Part shown: positions 56,541 to 64,000 of the stretch, piece after piece | How positions within the stretch are numbered: the first letter of the stretch is position 1 | Layout: the number at the start of each line of letters is the position of its first letter | Assembly (NCBI RefSeq): GCF_008805035.1 | Contig: NZ_CP038018.1 | Location: forward strand, 930,001 to 994,000 | DNA from: Eikenella exigua | GTDB taxonomy: Bacteria > Pseudomonadota > Gammaproteobacteria > Burkholderiales > Neisseriaceae | Direction: 5' to 3' | DNA: 64,000 nucleotides | Program-made: the position numbers and the translations under genes | The notes under the pieces: model-generated | Database searches by the model: none | Told to the model about the DNA's origin: nothing | What the model saw: the letters and a program-made list of their open reading frames with translations, nothing else

Positions 56541-56599
56541 AGGCTACCTGAAAACGCAGCGCAGCGAAGTTTCTGCGAAGCTAAACTTTCAGGTAGCCT
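56541..56599. terminator. DUS pair enclosing the extended repeat, after rlpA
   Basis: DUS at 56541-56552 and inverse at 56588-56599. The loop carries the GAAGTTTCTGCGAAGCTAAA repeat. Confidence 0.6.
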
Positions 56600-56675
56600 G
56601 TTTCTTATCCGCCACTGCTCAAAATAGCCTAATCAAGAACAATTCTTGTCTTGCCAAACCATCCGGCTTATGATT

Positions 56676-56696
56676 AAATGTTATGATATAACATTT
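56676..56696. promoter_or_regulatory. Zur box upstream of rpmE2-rpmJ2
   Basis: ATGTTATGATATAACAT, extended by A/T on both sides, is a near-perfect palindrome matching the gammaproteobacterial/neisserial Zur operator. It ends 12 nt before the rpmE2 ATG, so Zur-Zn would block the operon. Confidence 0.85.
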
Positions 56697-56708
56697 GAAA
56701 GGCTGTTT

Positions 56709-56981
56709 ATGAAACCAAATATCCACCCCGAAAACTACCGCACTGTTCTGTTCTTTGACAGCAGTGCCAACGAAGGCTGGCTCATCCGCTCCTGTGCCCC
56801 CACCAACAACACCATGCAATGGAAAGACGGCAAAGAATACCCCGTATTTATGCTCGATACCTCTGCCGCCTCCCACCCCGTTTATACCGGCCAGCAACGC
56901 GAGCACAGCAAACAAGGTCGCGCCAGCGCATTCAACCAACGTTACGGCAGCATGATGTCTGCCCTGAAAAAGGATAACTGA
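56709..56981 (+). CDS. rpmE2: 50S ribosomal protein L31 type B (zinc-independent)
   Basis: A 90-residue L31 paralogue: [30 protein letters not shown] and [11 protein letters not shown] are typical for type B. It lacks the CxxC zinc-binding motifs of type A L31. Under zinc starvation it replaces the zinc-containing L31 and frees zinc. A Zur box precedes it and rpmJ2 starts 1 nt after its stop codon. Confidence 0.95.
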   Translation: MKPNIHPENYRTVLFFDSSANEGWLIRSCAPTNNTMQWKDGKEYPVFMLDTSAASHPVYTGQQREHSKQGRASAFNQRYGSMMSALKKDN

Positions 56982-56982
56982 A

Positions 56983-57108
56983 ATGCAAGTCCTCTCCTCC
57001 CTCAAAACCGCCAAAACCCGCCATCGCGACTGCCAAGTGGTGCGCCGTCGGGGCAAAGTGTACGTGATCTGCAAAAGCAATCCCCGCTTCAAGGCTCGGC
57101 AGCGTTAA
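56983..57108 (+). CDS. rpmJ2: 50S ribosomal protein L36 type B (zinc-independent)
   Basis: A 41-residue protein, [20 protein letters not shown]..., then [20 protein letters not shown]. It matches YkgO-type L36 and lacks the full CxxC...CxxxxH zinc set of L36 A. It is translationally close to rpmE2 (1-nt spacer) and shares its Zur control. Too short for most ORF cut-offs. Confidence 0.93.
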   Translation: MQVLSSLKTAKTRHRDCQVVRRRGKVYVICKSNPRFKARQR

Positions 57109-57433
57109 ACCAGATCTCGACTAAACAATAGGCTACCTGAAAGCCATTTCCGCGAAGCCAACACCTCTTTCGACAACGCCCATTTTCCGATTCCGATTCA
57201 ACACGCATAGACCGTTGTCGAATCTAAGGTTTCTTGCAAACCCGGCGTTGGCTTCGCGGAAATGGCTTTCAGGTAGCCTTTCTGTTTTCACTGTAAAACA
57301 CAATCATGCCGTGGCATCAAACCAGCCCCTATCCCGTCAATAAATTCAATCCCCTTCCCGCAAAGCCCTCGTTTATTCCACCGCAAACGCGTATAATGCG
57401 CCACTTTTACTAAGTCATTCCTACGGGATAGAC
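57109..57433. other. Intergenic region with the large hairpin, before the DUF502 gene
   Basis: Holds the 150-bp hairpin element (57130-57279), then about 150 nt ending in a TATAAT at 57392-57397, a likely -10 for DUF502. No other gene seen. Confidence 0.5.
57130..57279. repeat. Large DUS-ended inverted repeat with nested inner repeat
   Basis: The arms 57130-57162 and 57247-57279 are 33-bp perfect inverted copies, each starting in a DUS and continuing through GCCATTTCCGCGAAGCC. An inner inverted pair, TTCGACAACG and CGTTGTCGAA, lies inside the 84-nt centre. The whole could fold as one long cruciform or act as terminator. Confidence 0.8.
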
Positions 57434-58147
57434 ATGAGCGAGCAAACATCGTCAGAAAGCAGCGGCATCGGCAAAGCCATCAAGCGCTACCTGATTACCG
57501 GCCTCCTGGTCTGGCTGCCCATCACCATCACCCTGTGGGTGGTCACCTACATCGTTTCCACCACCGACCACCTCTTCAACCTGCTGCCCACCCAATGGCA
57601 GCCGGAGAGCTACCTCGGCTTCAACATCCCCGGCCTCGGCTTCATCCTAGCCATCGTTGTGTTGTTTGTAACCGGTGTGCTCGGCGCCAACGTGCTCGGG
57701 CGCAAAGTGATTGAAGGCTGGGATTCACTCCTGGGTCGGATCCCTGTGGTGAAATCCATCTATTCCAGCGTGAAAAAAGTGTCCGAGAGCCTGCTCTCCG
57801 ACAACAGCCGCTCGTTCAAAACCCCCGTGCTCGTGCCCTTCCCGCAGCCCGATATTTGGACGATTGCCTTCGTATCCGGCAGCCTTTCCGAAGCATTGCA
57901 ACAAGGGCTACCTGAAAACGAAGAATACCTCTCCGTATACGTGCCCACCACACCCAATCCCACCGGCGGCTACTACATCTTCGTGCGCAAACAAGACGTC
58001 CGCCCCTTGGCCATGAGCGTGGACGAAGCGTTGAAATATGTGATTTCGTTGGGCATGGTTGCCCCAGATAAAATATTATCTAAGGTATTACCTGAGGCGA
58101 TAGCTACAAATGACATAGATCTTTTGAAACATAAGAATCGATTATAA
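57434..58147 (+). CDS. DUF502-family membrane protein, C-terminus altered
   Basis: A 237-residue protein with two TM segments (LITGLLVWLPITITLWVVTYI, GLGFILAIVVLFVTGVLGANV) and a conserved beta-domain (GRIPVVKSIYSSVKKVSE, VPFPQPDIWTIAFVSG, VYVPTTPNPTGGYYIFV). The last about 25 codons (from about 58066, KILSKVLPEAIATNDIDLLKHKNRL) change abruptly to AT-rich and look unlike the usual end of this family. This suggests a recombination junction inside the gene. A near-DUS near 57906 encodes GLPEN. It lies upstream of the foreign gene. Confidence 0.85.
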   Translation: MSEQTSSESSGIGKAIKRYLITGLLVWLPITITLWVVTYIVSTTDHLFNLLPTQWQPESYLGFNIPGLGFILAIVVLFVTGVLGANVLGRKVIEGWDSLLGRIPVVKSIYSSVKKVSESLLSDNSRSFKTPVLVPFPQPDIWTIAFVSGSLSEALQQGLPENEEYLSVYVPTTPNPTGGYYIFVRKQDVRPLAMSVDEALKYVISLGMVAPDKILSKVLPEAIATNDIDLLKHKNRL

Positions 58148-58168
58148 TTAATAAGTATAAATAATATT

Positions 58169-59068
58169 ATGCTACACATAGTTCAATATAAATTATTTGA
58201 CTTATATCTTAAAAAAGAATTTTTTCGTTTCAATAAAGAAAACCCTCCTTTTGAAACAAATCTGAATAATTACATACCTAATAATATTGATTTAAGTAGT
58301 GTAATACGCTGGCACGACTGGAGTGATCACAGTTTTAAATTCATTTCTAATTATGGGAAAGCTACTGGTTTTTCATTTAAGGATAAAAAATATCAATTAT
58401 GCAAATTATCATTAAAAGAATTTAGCCTTCTTGTAGAAAAAAAGATAATAGATAATTGGCAATGTGAAATTCAAGTTGTACAAGGATTAGCCGCCTCAAA
58501 ATCCAAATTATCAGAATTTTCCAATCTAGATGAAATGGTTGAAAAGAATTCAAGAGAACTAATTTATCCAATCAGCTTGGAAACATTAGAAAAAAACTTA
58601 TCCCATAGAGAATCTAATATTTTTCATGAAGACCCTACCGATTATTTTACAATTTACCAATGGAATAAGAAGCTATTCTTAATAAATTCCGGGGGTTCCC
58701 ATCACTTCGCAGCAGCACGTTATCTTGCCAGACGCCTAAACAAGAAGATAACTTTATCAGGTAAACTATACTATTATAAATTTAATCAAAATATAATTAA
58801 TTTACTTGAAAATAAATTTGATATATTTATTCTATCTTGGCCAAATATTGAACTTAGTAATCTGCATAAATTTCTAAAAAAACTGAGAATTGAATACTTC
58901 ATTAGATATATGCCACAACCAATTACGGATAAGTTCTTACTTTTATTGTTACCTAAAAATACTAAAAATACCAAAATAGCAGAATTATTAAGAGGAAATA
59001 ACTACTTAGATTTCACTGCATATATTAAAAATTTAGCTAAATATCATAACCCTATATATCATCAATAA
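58169..59068 (+). CDS. AT-rich foreign gene of unknown function
   Basis: A 299-residue soluble protein in a stretch strikingly richer in A/T than all neighbours, without any DUS and with A/T-ending codons (AAA, AAT, TTA, ATA). It is Lys/Asn/Ile/Leu-rich. Two motif-like blocks stand out: [18 protein letters not shown] (about 46-63) and [19 protein letters not shown] (about 171-189). The second is faintly like the GxHR/ERR box of ParB/sulfiredoxin-fold proteins. No signal peptide or TM segment. It could be an accessory, defence or immunity-type gene; I cannot name a family. Confidence 0.8.
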   Translation: MLHIVQYKLFDLYLKKEFFRFNKENPPFETNLNNYIPNNIDLSSVIRWHDWSDHSFKFISNYGKATGFSFKDKKYQLCKLSLKEFSLLVEKKIIDNWQCEIQVVQGLAASKSKLSEFSNLDEMVEKNSRELIYPISLETLEKNLSHRESNIFHEDPTDYFTIYQWNKKLFLINSGGSHHFAAARYLARRLNKKITLSGKLYYYKFNQNIINLLENKFDIFILSWPNIELSNLHKFLKKLRIEYFIRYMPQPITDKFLLLLLPKNTKNTKIAELLRGNNYLDFTAYIKNLAKYHNPIYHQ

Positions 59069-59102
59069 CCCTACAACCCAATGTTATAAAAGGAATAAAT
59101 TT

Positions 59103-60911
59103 ATGCGTACCAACTACTGCGGCTTAATCAGCGAGCAATACTTAGACCAAACCGTAACCGTCAAAGGCTGGGTGCACCGCCGGCGCGACCACGGCGGCGT
59201 GATTTTTATCGATCTGCGCGACCGCGAAGGCATCGTCCAAGTCGTCATCGATCCCGACACGCCCGAAGCGTTCAAGCTGGCCGATTCCGCCCGCAACGAA
59301 TACGTTTTGAGCATCACCGGCCGCGTGCGCAACCGCCCCGAAGGCACCACCAACGACAAAATGGTGTCCGGCAAAATCGAGATTTTGGCCAAAGAAATCG
59401 AAATCTTGAACCCCGCCGCCACGCCGCCGTTCATGATTGACGACGAAAACATCAGCGAAACCGTACGCCTGCAAAACCGCGTCATCGACCTGCGCCGCCC
59501 CGTAATGCAGCGTAACCTGCGCCTGCGCTATCAGGTAGCCATGGGCGTGCGCCGCTATTTGGATGCACAAGGTTTCATCGACATCGAAACGCCGATGCTG
59601 ACCCGCTCTACCCCCGAAGGCGCACGCGATTACCTCGTTCCGAGCCGTGTGCATCCGGGCGAATTCTTCGCGCTGCCGCAATCGCCGCAGTTGTTCAAAC
59701 AACTGCTGATGGTGGCCGGTTTCGACCGCTACTACCAAATCACCAAATGCTTCCGCGACGAAGATTTGCGTGCCGACAGGCAGCCTGAATTCACCCAAAT
59801 CGACTTGGAAACCTCGTTCCTGAACGAGGATGAAATCATGGACATCACCGAAGGCATGGCCAAACAGGTGTTCAAAGACGTGCTGGGCGTAGATTTGGGC
59901 AAATTCCCCCGCATGCCCTATTCCGAAGCCATGTTCTACTACGGCTCCGACAAACCCGATATGCGCATCAGCCTGAAATTCACCGAGCTGACCGATTTGA
60001 TGAAAACGGAAGAGTTCAAAGTGTTCCGTGGCGCAGCCGATATGAAAGGCGGCCGCGTAGTTGCCCTGCGCGTGCCCAACGGCGCGAAACTCAGCCGCAA
60101 GGAAATCGACGAATACACCCAATTTGTCGGCATCTACGGCGCGAAAGGCTTGGCCTACATCAAAGTGAACGATGTAAGCAATTTGAGCAACGGCGAAAAC
60201 AGCGGTTTGCAGTCGCCCATCGTCAAATTCTTGTCTGAAAGCAGCCTGCAGGAAATCATCCAACGCACCGGCGCGCAAAACGGCGACATCATCTTCTTCG
60301 GCGCGGACAAAGCCAAAGTGGTGAACGAAGCCATCGGCGCATTGCGGATTAAAATCGGCAAAGAACACGGCGCAGACAACGGCTACTTCGTAGACGAATG
60401 GAGACCGCTGTGGGTGGTGGATTTTCCCATGTTCGAATACGACGAGGAAAACGACCGCTGGGCCGCTATGCACCATCCGTTCACCTCGCCCAAACCCGGC
60501 CATGAAGACCTGATGGAATCTGATCCTGAAAACTGCTTGGCCCGCGCCTACGATATGGTGCTCAACGGCTGGGAAATCGGTGGTGGTTCGATCCGTATCC
60601 ACCGCGCCGACATTCAGGAAAAAGTGTTTGCCGCACTGAAAATCACGCCTGAAGAGCAGCAAAACAAATTCGGCTTCCTGCTGGACAACCTGAAATTCGG
60701 TGCGCCGCCGCACGGCGGTTTGGCATTCGGCCTCGACCGTTTGGTGGCCTTGATGGCTCAAGCCGAATCCATCCGCGATGTGATTGCCTTCCCGAAAACA
60801 CAACGCGCGCAAGACCTGCTGGTGGACGCCCCCAACCATGTGGACGAGCTCCAACTGCGCGAACTGCACCTGCGCCTGCGTCAAAAGCAAACCAAGCAGA
60901 AAGAAGCGTAA
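59103..60911 (+). CDS. aspS: Aspartyl-tRNA synthetase
   Basis: A 602-residue bacterial-type AspRS. The N-terminal OB-fold ([23 protein letters not shown]) is followed by class II motif 2 ([19 protein letters not shown]), the bacterial GAD insertion and motif 3 ([13 protein letters not shown]). Its ribosome site AAAAGGAA lies in the foreign segment, 7-10 nt upstream. The coding sequence contains AGGCAGCCTGAA (59778-59789), the Kingella DUS dialect, though in a codon-constrained place (RQPEF), so chance is possible. Confidence 0.98.
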   Translation: MRTNYCGLISEQYLDQTVTVKGWVHRRRDHGGVIFIDLRDREGIVQVVIDPDTPEAFKLADSARNEYVLSITGRVRNRPEGTTNDKMVSGKIEILAKEIEILNPAATPPFMIDDENISETVRLQNRVIDLRRPVMQRNLRLRYQVAMGVRRYLDAQGFIDIETPMLTRSTPEGARDYLVPSRVHPGEFFALPQSPQLFKQLLMVAGFDRYYQITKCFRDEDLRADRQPEFTQIDLETSFLNEDEIMDITEGMAKQVFKDVLGVDLGKFPRMPYSEAMFYYGSDKPDMRISLKFTELTDLMKTEEFKVFRGAADMKGGRVVALRVPNGAKLSRKEIDEYTQFVGIYGAKGLAYIKVNDVSNLSNGENSGLQSPIVKFLSESSLQEIIQRTGAQNGDIIFFGADKAKVVNEAIGALRIKIGKEHGADNGYFVDEWRPLWVVDFPMFEYDEENDRWAAMHHPFTSPKPGHEDLMESDPENCLARAYDMVLNGWEIGGGSIRIHRADIQEKVFAALKITPEEQQNKFGFLLDNLKFGAPPHGGLAFGLDRLVALMAQAESIRDVIAFPKTQRAQDLLVDAPNHVDELQLRELHLRLRQKQTKQKEA

Positions 60912-60925
60912 ACAGCCAAACACAC

Positions 60926-60964
60926 AGCCTGAAAACACCGCAGTTTTCAGGCTGAATTTTATTC
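60926..60964 (+). terminator. Terminator of aspS
   Basis: CAGCCTGAAAAC pairs perfectly with GTTTTCAGGCTG over a 6-nt loop, followed by AATTTTATT. Confidence 0.8.
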
Positions 60965-61137
60965 TGGCTATAGTGCTTGCCGCTGCAGTTTTGGGACGGG
61001 ATAGCCAAAGCAATTATGGCTGCATACGAAACAAACCAACACTGCAGGAAAAAATTAGTACTTTGGCTATGGCCTTCGGTTAGAGTACAATACCAACAGC
61101 AAACTACTGTTATATAAAATATTAAACCACCCCACTT

Positions 61138-61599
61138 ATGAAATGCCCCTTCTGTCACCATAACAACACCCAAGTAATCGACTCCCGCCTGCTGGAAGAG
61201 CAAAACAGCATTCGCCGCCGCCGCCGCTGCGCTGCCTGCGATCGCCGCTTCAGCACCTACGAAACCGTAGAGCTGCGGATGCCGCAGATTATCAAGAACA
61301 ACGGCGAGCGCGTTATGTTCGATCCGCTCAAACTGCAAACCAGCCTGCAACGCGCCCTGCACAAACGCCCTATTTCTGCCGAAGCCATCGAACACACCGT
61401 GCACGAAATCGAAGAGTGCCTGTATAAAACCGGCAGCAAAGAAGTGCCCTCCCGCCTGATTGGCGAATTAGTGATGGAACGGCTTGCCAAGCTCGACCAA
61501 GTGGCCTATGTGCGCTTTGCCTCCGTGTATAAAAGCTTTAAAGACGTGGCCGAATTTACCCGCACCGTGGCCGGGCTGGAACGCACCGACCATTCCTAG
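61138..61599 (+). CDS. nrdR: Transcriptional regulator NrdR
   Basis: A 153-residue repressor of ribonucleotide reductase genes. A zinc ribbon (CPFCHHNNTQVIDSR, RRCAACDRRFSTYE) is followed by an ATP-cone (VMFDPLKLQTSLQRAL, LIGELVMERLAKLD). Full length. No nrd gene is in this window. The upstream 220 nt include the aspS terminator and an AT-rich promoter region. Confidence 0.97.
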   Translation: MKCPFCHHNNTQVIDSRLLEEQNSIRRRRRCAACDRRFSTYETVELRMPQIIKNNGERVMFDPLKLQTSLQRALHKRPISAEAIEHTVHEIEECLYKTGSKEVPSRLIGELVMERLAKLDQVAYVRFASVYKSFKDVAEFTRTVAGLERTDHS

Positions 61600-61704
61600 C
61601 CTCATCCCCGCAATGCTGCGCAAAATCCTGCAAACCCGCTGCGCCATACAGCCCGTTTTGCTATACTGCGCCCCGTTTACGTTTACTGACTCCAAGGAAA
61701 ACCC

Positions 61705-62301
61705 ATGAATCACTCCTGCACATCCCTGCTTCTGCTTGCCCTTTCAGGTAGCCTCTTGTTAGCCGGCTGCAACCAACAGGCTGAAACCTCCGTGGTTGCC
61801 CCCAGCGCCAGCGAAGTAGCTGCTGCTTCAGCAACTGCTGCCGCATCTGCCGCCGCACAAAATCCCAGCCAAACCCTGGCTACTGAAGACGGCGTTATCA
61901 GCCTCACCGTAAACGGCCATTTTGAAGACAAATCAGCCGAAGCCGCCCAATATGTCGACGGCGCTGACAGCAATAAAATCAGCCTGCTGCAATACGATGC
62001 CGACCAAGACATCGCCGTCACCATCAGCAACTTCGGCGCCCCCAAACAGCCGGCCGAAGCCTACTTCGCCAAACTGAGCGAAAGCCTGAAAGCCGACCAA
62101 AGCCTGAATGACACCGTCGTGGATACGCCTGCCGACCAGCGCATGGGCTACCGCTTCAGCCACGGCCAAGACGATAACGCGCTCAACGAAAGCTGCGTGA
62201 CCGTGTATGCCAAAAACCTCTACACCGTCTGCGCCACCAGCAGCACTGCCTCCCTCCCCGAGCTGGATGCCCTGCTGAAAAACCTCACCGTGAAACAATA
62301 A
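61705..62301 (+). CDS. Predicted lipoprotein of unknown function
   Basis: A 198-residue lipoprotein: a signal peptide with hydrophobic core LLLLALSGSLLLAGC (lipobox LAGC, Cys22), an Ala/Ser-rich linker (about 35-60), then a globular domain (ISLTVNGHFEDK, DIAVTISNFGAPKQPAEAYFAKL, SCVTVYAKNLYTVCATS). The DUS at 61744-61755 forms part of the signal peptide, encoding SGSL. No family recognised; conserved in Neisseriaceae to my recollection. Confidence 0.8.
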   Translation: MNHSCTSLLLLALSGSLLLAGCNQQAETSVVAPSASEVAAASATAAASAAAQNPSQTLATEDGVISLTVNGHFEDKSAEAAQYVDGADSNKISLLQYDADQDIAVTISNFGAPKQPAEAYFAKLSESLKADQSLNDTVVDTPADQRMGYRFSHGQDDNALNESCVTVYAKNLYTVCATSSTASLPELDALLKNLTVKQ

Positions 62302-62310
62302 GCCATACCC

Positions 62311-62341
62311 AATCCGCCAACCTGCTCAAGTTTGGCGGATT
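62311..62341 (+). terminator. Terminator of the lipoprotein gene
   Basis: AATCCGCCAA pairs with TTTGGCGGATT over about 10 nt, 10 nt after the stop. Confidence 0.65.
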
Positions 62342-62362
62342 TGCTTCTCCTGCATGGCAAGT

Positions 62363-62398
62363 TTTCAGGTAGCCCTCGCAAGCGTGAAGGCTACCTGA
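62363..62398. terminator. DUS pair upstream of tatD
   Basis: One-mismatch DUS (62363-62374) opposite a perfect DUS (62387-62398). Confidence 0.5.
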
Positions 62399-62513
62399 AA
62401 ATTCATCCCCAACAGATTGAAAACGGGCTCATGCAGCTTGCTACGCAGCCAGCATCCAGCCAGCCATTTGCAGCATGGCATAGTTGATGATGCCTGCTTA
62501 ATCTATGTGCTTG

Positions 62514-62551
62514 AGGCTACCTGAAAACCTAAACCGATTTTCAGGTAACCT
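62514..62551. terminator. DUS pair immediately upstream of tatD
   Basis: DUS at 62514-62525 and a one-mismatch inverse at 62540-62551, 53 nt before the start. Confidence 0.5.
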
Positions 62552-62603
62552 CTTCATTCCACAAACTGCGCTATACTGCCGTACCTGTTTTCTGTTTCCC
62601 ACC

Positions 62604-63362
62604 ATGCTCACCGACACCCACTGCCACCTCGCCGACTCCGCGCTTGCCGGCCGGCTACCTGAAATCACCGCTGCTGCCCAAGCCGCAGGGGTGCGGCGTT
62701 TTATTGTGCCAGCGGTAACCGAAGCGGATTTCGATGCCGTCTGCCAGCTGCATGCCCCGCCAACATATTATGGCGCGCTTGGCCTGCACCCGTGGTTTGC
62801 CGAAAGCTTCCAGCCCGGCTTAATCAGCCGCATCGCCGAATGCCTGCAAGCACAGCCGGGGCTGCTGGTGGGCGAAATCGGGCTGGATTATTACGGTGAT
62901 CGCAAGCACACCCGTGCCGCGCAAACTGCCACCCTGCTCGCCCAGCTCGACTTAGCACAGCAATTTAGCCGCCCCGTGCTGCTACACCATGTACGCGCGG
63001 CTGCCGATGTGGTTGCTGCGCTTAAGCACAGCGGTTTCCGCAGCGGCGGCATTGCCCATGCGTTTTCAGGTAGCCTCGAAGAAGCCCGTGCCTTTATCCA
63101 TTGCGGCCTGCTTCTCGGCATCGGCACACTGGTGCTCAACCCGAATGCCCGCAAAGTGTGTACCGCTGCCGCAGCGCTACCGCTGGAACACTTGGTGCTG
63201 GAAACCGATAGCCCGTTTATGCAAATAGCTAGTGCAGGAGAAAACACGCCCGCCAATGTGTGGCAGGTGGCAGAAACCGTAGCAGCCTTACGCGGCATCA
63301 GCACCCAAGAGGTAGCTGCAGCCACCGAGCAAAATGTGAACCGTCTGCTGTCTTTCTCTTAA
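62604..63362 (+). CDS. tatD: TatD-family metal-dependent deoxyribonuclease
   Basis: A 252-residue TIM-barrel hydrolase. Metal motifs are TDTHCHL (HxH), VGEIGLDYY (Glu), LLHHVRAA and LETDSPF. TatD/YcfH proteins have 3'-5' exonuclease activity and roles in repair. The start at 62604 (MLTDTHCH) is standard; the longer frame crosses a DUS pair. Two DUS lie in the coding sequence (near 62657 and 63063). Confidence 0.9.
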   Translation: MLTDTHCHLADSALAGRLPEITAAAQAAGVRRFIVPAVTEADFDAVCQLHAPPTYYGALGLHPWFAESFQPGLISRIAECLQAQPGLLVGEIGLDYYGDRKHTRAAQTATLLAQLDLAQQFSRPVLLHHVRAAADVVAALKHSGFRSGGIAHAFSGSLEEARAFIHCGLLLGIGTLVLNPNARKVCTAAAALPLEHLVLETDSPFMQIASAGENTPANVWQVAETVAALRGISTQEVAAATEQNVNRLLSFS

Positions 63363-63776
63363 GTTCAGATGACCGAAATCTCAAGCATCCAAACTTAGAA
63401 AATTGATTTGAATAATTGGCCAGAAACCATAAAGCTTGTCCATTTATTACTTTCTGCCGGTTTCGGTGGATAAGACCTCCTGTTTCACACATTCAATCTG
63501 TTGATTTAGATACATTTAAAATCAAATCAAGCAGGTACATTTTCATTTTTTACCACCATCAGCCAGGCCACAGCGCTTTTCAAATTTTTCAAAAAACCAA
63601 GACAATTCATTCATTTAAATCATCCTATCGAAAACAGGGCAAATAGAGTAGAATTCTATACGCGATGGTGGTTTTTCAGAATTATTTTCTACTATCTGTA
63701 TTGCGGCAACCACTAAAAGGCCATTTCGCCAAACCAAATCTATATCTCGTTTTTAATCAAATAATAGGAGTACTTT
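63363..63776. other. Intergenic region upstream of gdhA
   Basis: About 410 AT-rich nt with no DUS and no gene seen. A TAGAAT near 63649 may be a -10 box. A GGAG ribosome site lies at 63767-63770. Confidence 0.45.
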
Positions 63777-64000
63777 ATGAGCGATTTGAATACCCTGTTT
63801 CAACAAATCAAACAGCGTGATCCCGAACAGGCCACCTTCCACCAAGCCGTAGAAGAAGTTTTCGGCAGCCTTGCTCCTTTCCTCTCTAAAAACCCTCAAT
63901 ACACCAAACACAACCTGCTCGCCCGTATCGTGGAGCCAGAGCGCGTGATTATGTTCCGCGTTTCCTGGGTAGACGATAAAGGCCAAGTGCAGGTAAACCG
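63777..64000 (+). CDS. gdhA: NADP-specific glutamate dehydrogenase, N-terminal part (runs off the right edge)
   Basis: About 75 residues are visible: [21 protein letters not shown], then [42 protein letters not shown]. This is the standard N-terminus of hexameric glutamate dehydrogenase, which assimilates ammonia into glutamate. AGGAG ribosome site 7 nt before the ATG. The catalytic part lies beyond the window. Confidence 0.93.
   Translation, partial: [74 protein letters not shown]

Noticed and set aside
58169..59068. Foreign gene as a restriction enzyme or a CDI immunity protein
   Set aside because: No PD-(D/E)XK, HNH or methylase motif is visible, and no cdiA-like fragment or partner gene is adjacent; the family stays unassigned.
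59142..61013. 623-codon open frame on the minus strand
   Set aside because: It lies opposite aspS, a securely identified gene; composition is that of an antisense shadow.

Overview
The window is a contiguous piece of a Neisseriaceae chromosome, most probably Eikenella. The strongest evidence is the 12-mer AGGCTACCTGAA (TTCAGGTAGCCT on the other strand), the DNA uptake sequence (DUS) dialect assigned to Eikenella corrodens. It occurs many dozens of times: in inverted pairs that end transcription units, singly between genes, and inside coding sequences. Gene content and order are also neisserial: peptidoglycan O-acetylation cluster, paired bacterioferritins, TadA with a TfoX-C-like extension, DUF502 beside aspS, and Correia-type repeats. 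The species cannot be fixed from this window.

Layout. 1-9.1 kb: end of rph, a glutathione S-transferase, a DyP peroxidase, BrnQ, a three-gene peptidoglycan O-acetylation/de-O-acetylation cluster (MBOAT transferase, SGNH transferase, Ape1-type esterase) and a Nif3-like protein. 9.4-10.8 kb: a decayed cytochrome bc1 operon; petA and petB are wrecked and petC is gone. 11-24 kb: a Cys-rich unknown, polA, lolA, a Gph-like phosphatase, a broken lipoprotein gene, a CinA-N-domain protein, ribD, ruvB, a stop-interrupted small gene, a DUF945 protein and fabI. 24-31 kb: tldD, bfrA-bfrB behind Fur-box-like sites, an AsmA-family protein and queA. 31-40 kb: rpiA, ispF, ribA, a GAF protein, a DUF815 ATPase, a HAD phosphatase with hda, gltX, a transsulfuration enzyme, tRNA-Ser(GGA) and a YafS-like methyltransferase. 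40-53 kb: mltD, nth, a VirK/YbjX protein, tadA, a TauE/SafE pseudogene, upp, an alcohol dehydrogenase, rpsB-tsf, a small membrane protein, clpX and pbpG. 53-64 kb: bioH and comF head to head, trmL, rlpA, a zinc-responsive rpmE2-rpmJ2 pair under a Zur box, DUF502, an AT-rich foreign gene, aspS, nrdR, a lipoprotein, tatD and the start of gdhA.

How the genes work together. Most are housekeeping genes in short units bounded by DUS hairpins. Cell-wall functions recur: the O-acetylation cluster, mltD, rlpA and pbpG. Mltd and RlpA cleave glycan strands, and O-acetylation controls the sensitivity of those strands to lytic transglycosylases. Metal homeostasis shows in bfrAB (iron) and rpmE2/rpmJ2 (zinc).

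The unusual content is in genome dynamics. There are at least five decayed genes (petA, petB, a lipoprotein, a 118-codon gene, TauE/SafE). polA and the bioH region carry DUS of other Neisseriaceae dialects. Correia-like elements are present, one of which supplies the stop codon of tadA. One very AT-rich gene is wedged between DUF502 and aspS, and the compositional break falls inside the DUF502 gene. I found no prophage, IS transposase, CRISPR array or rRNA.
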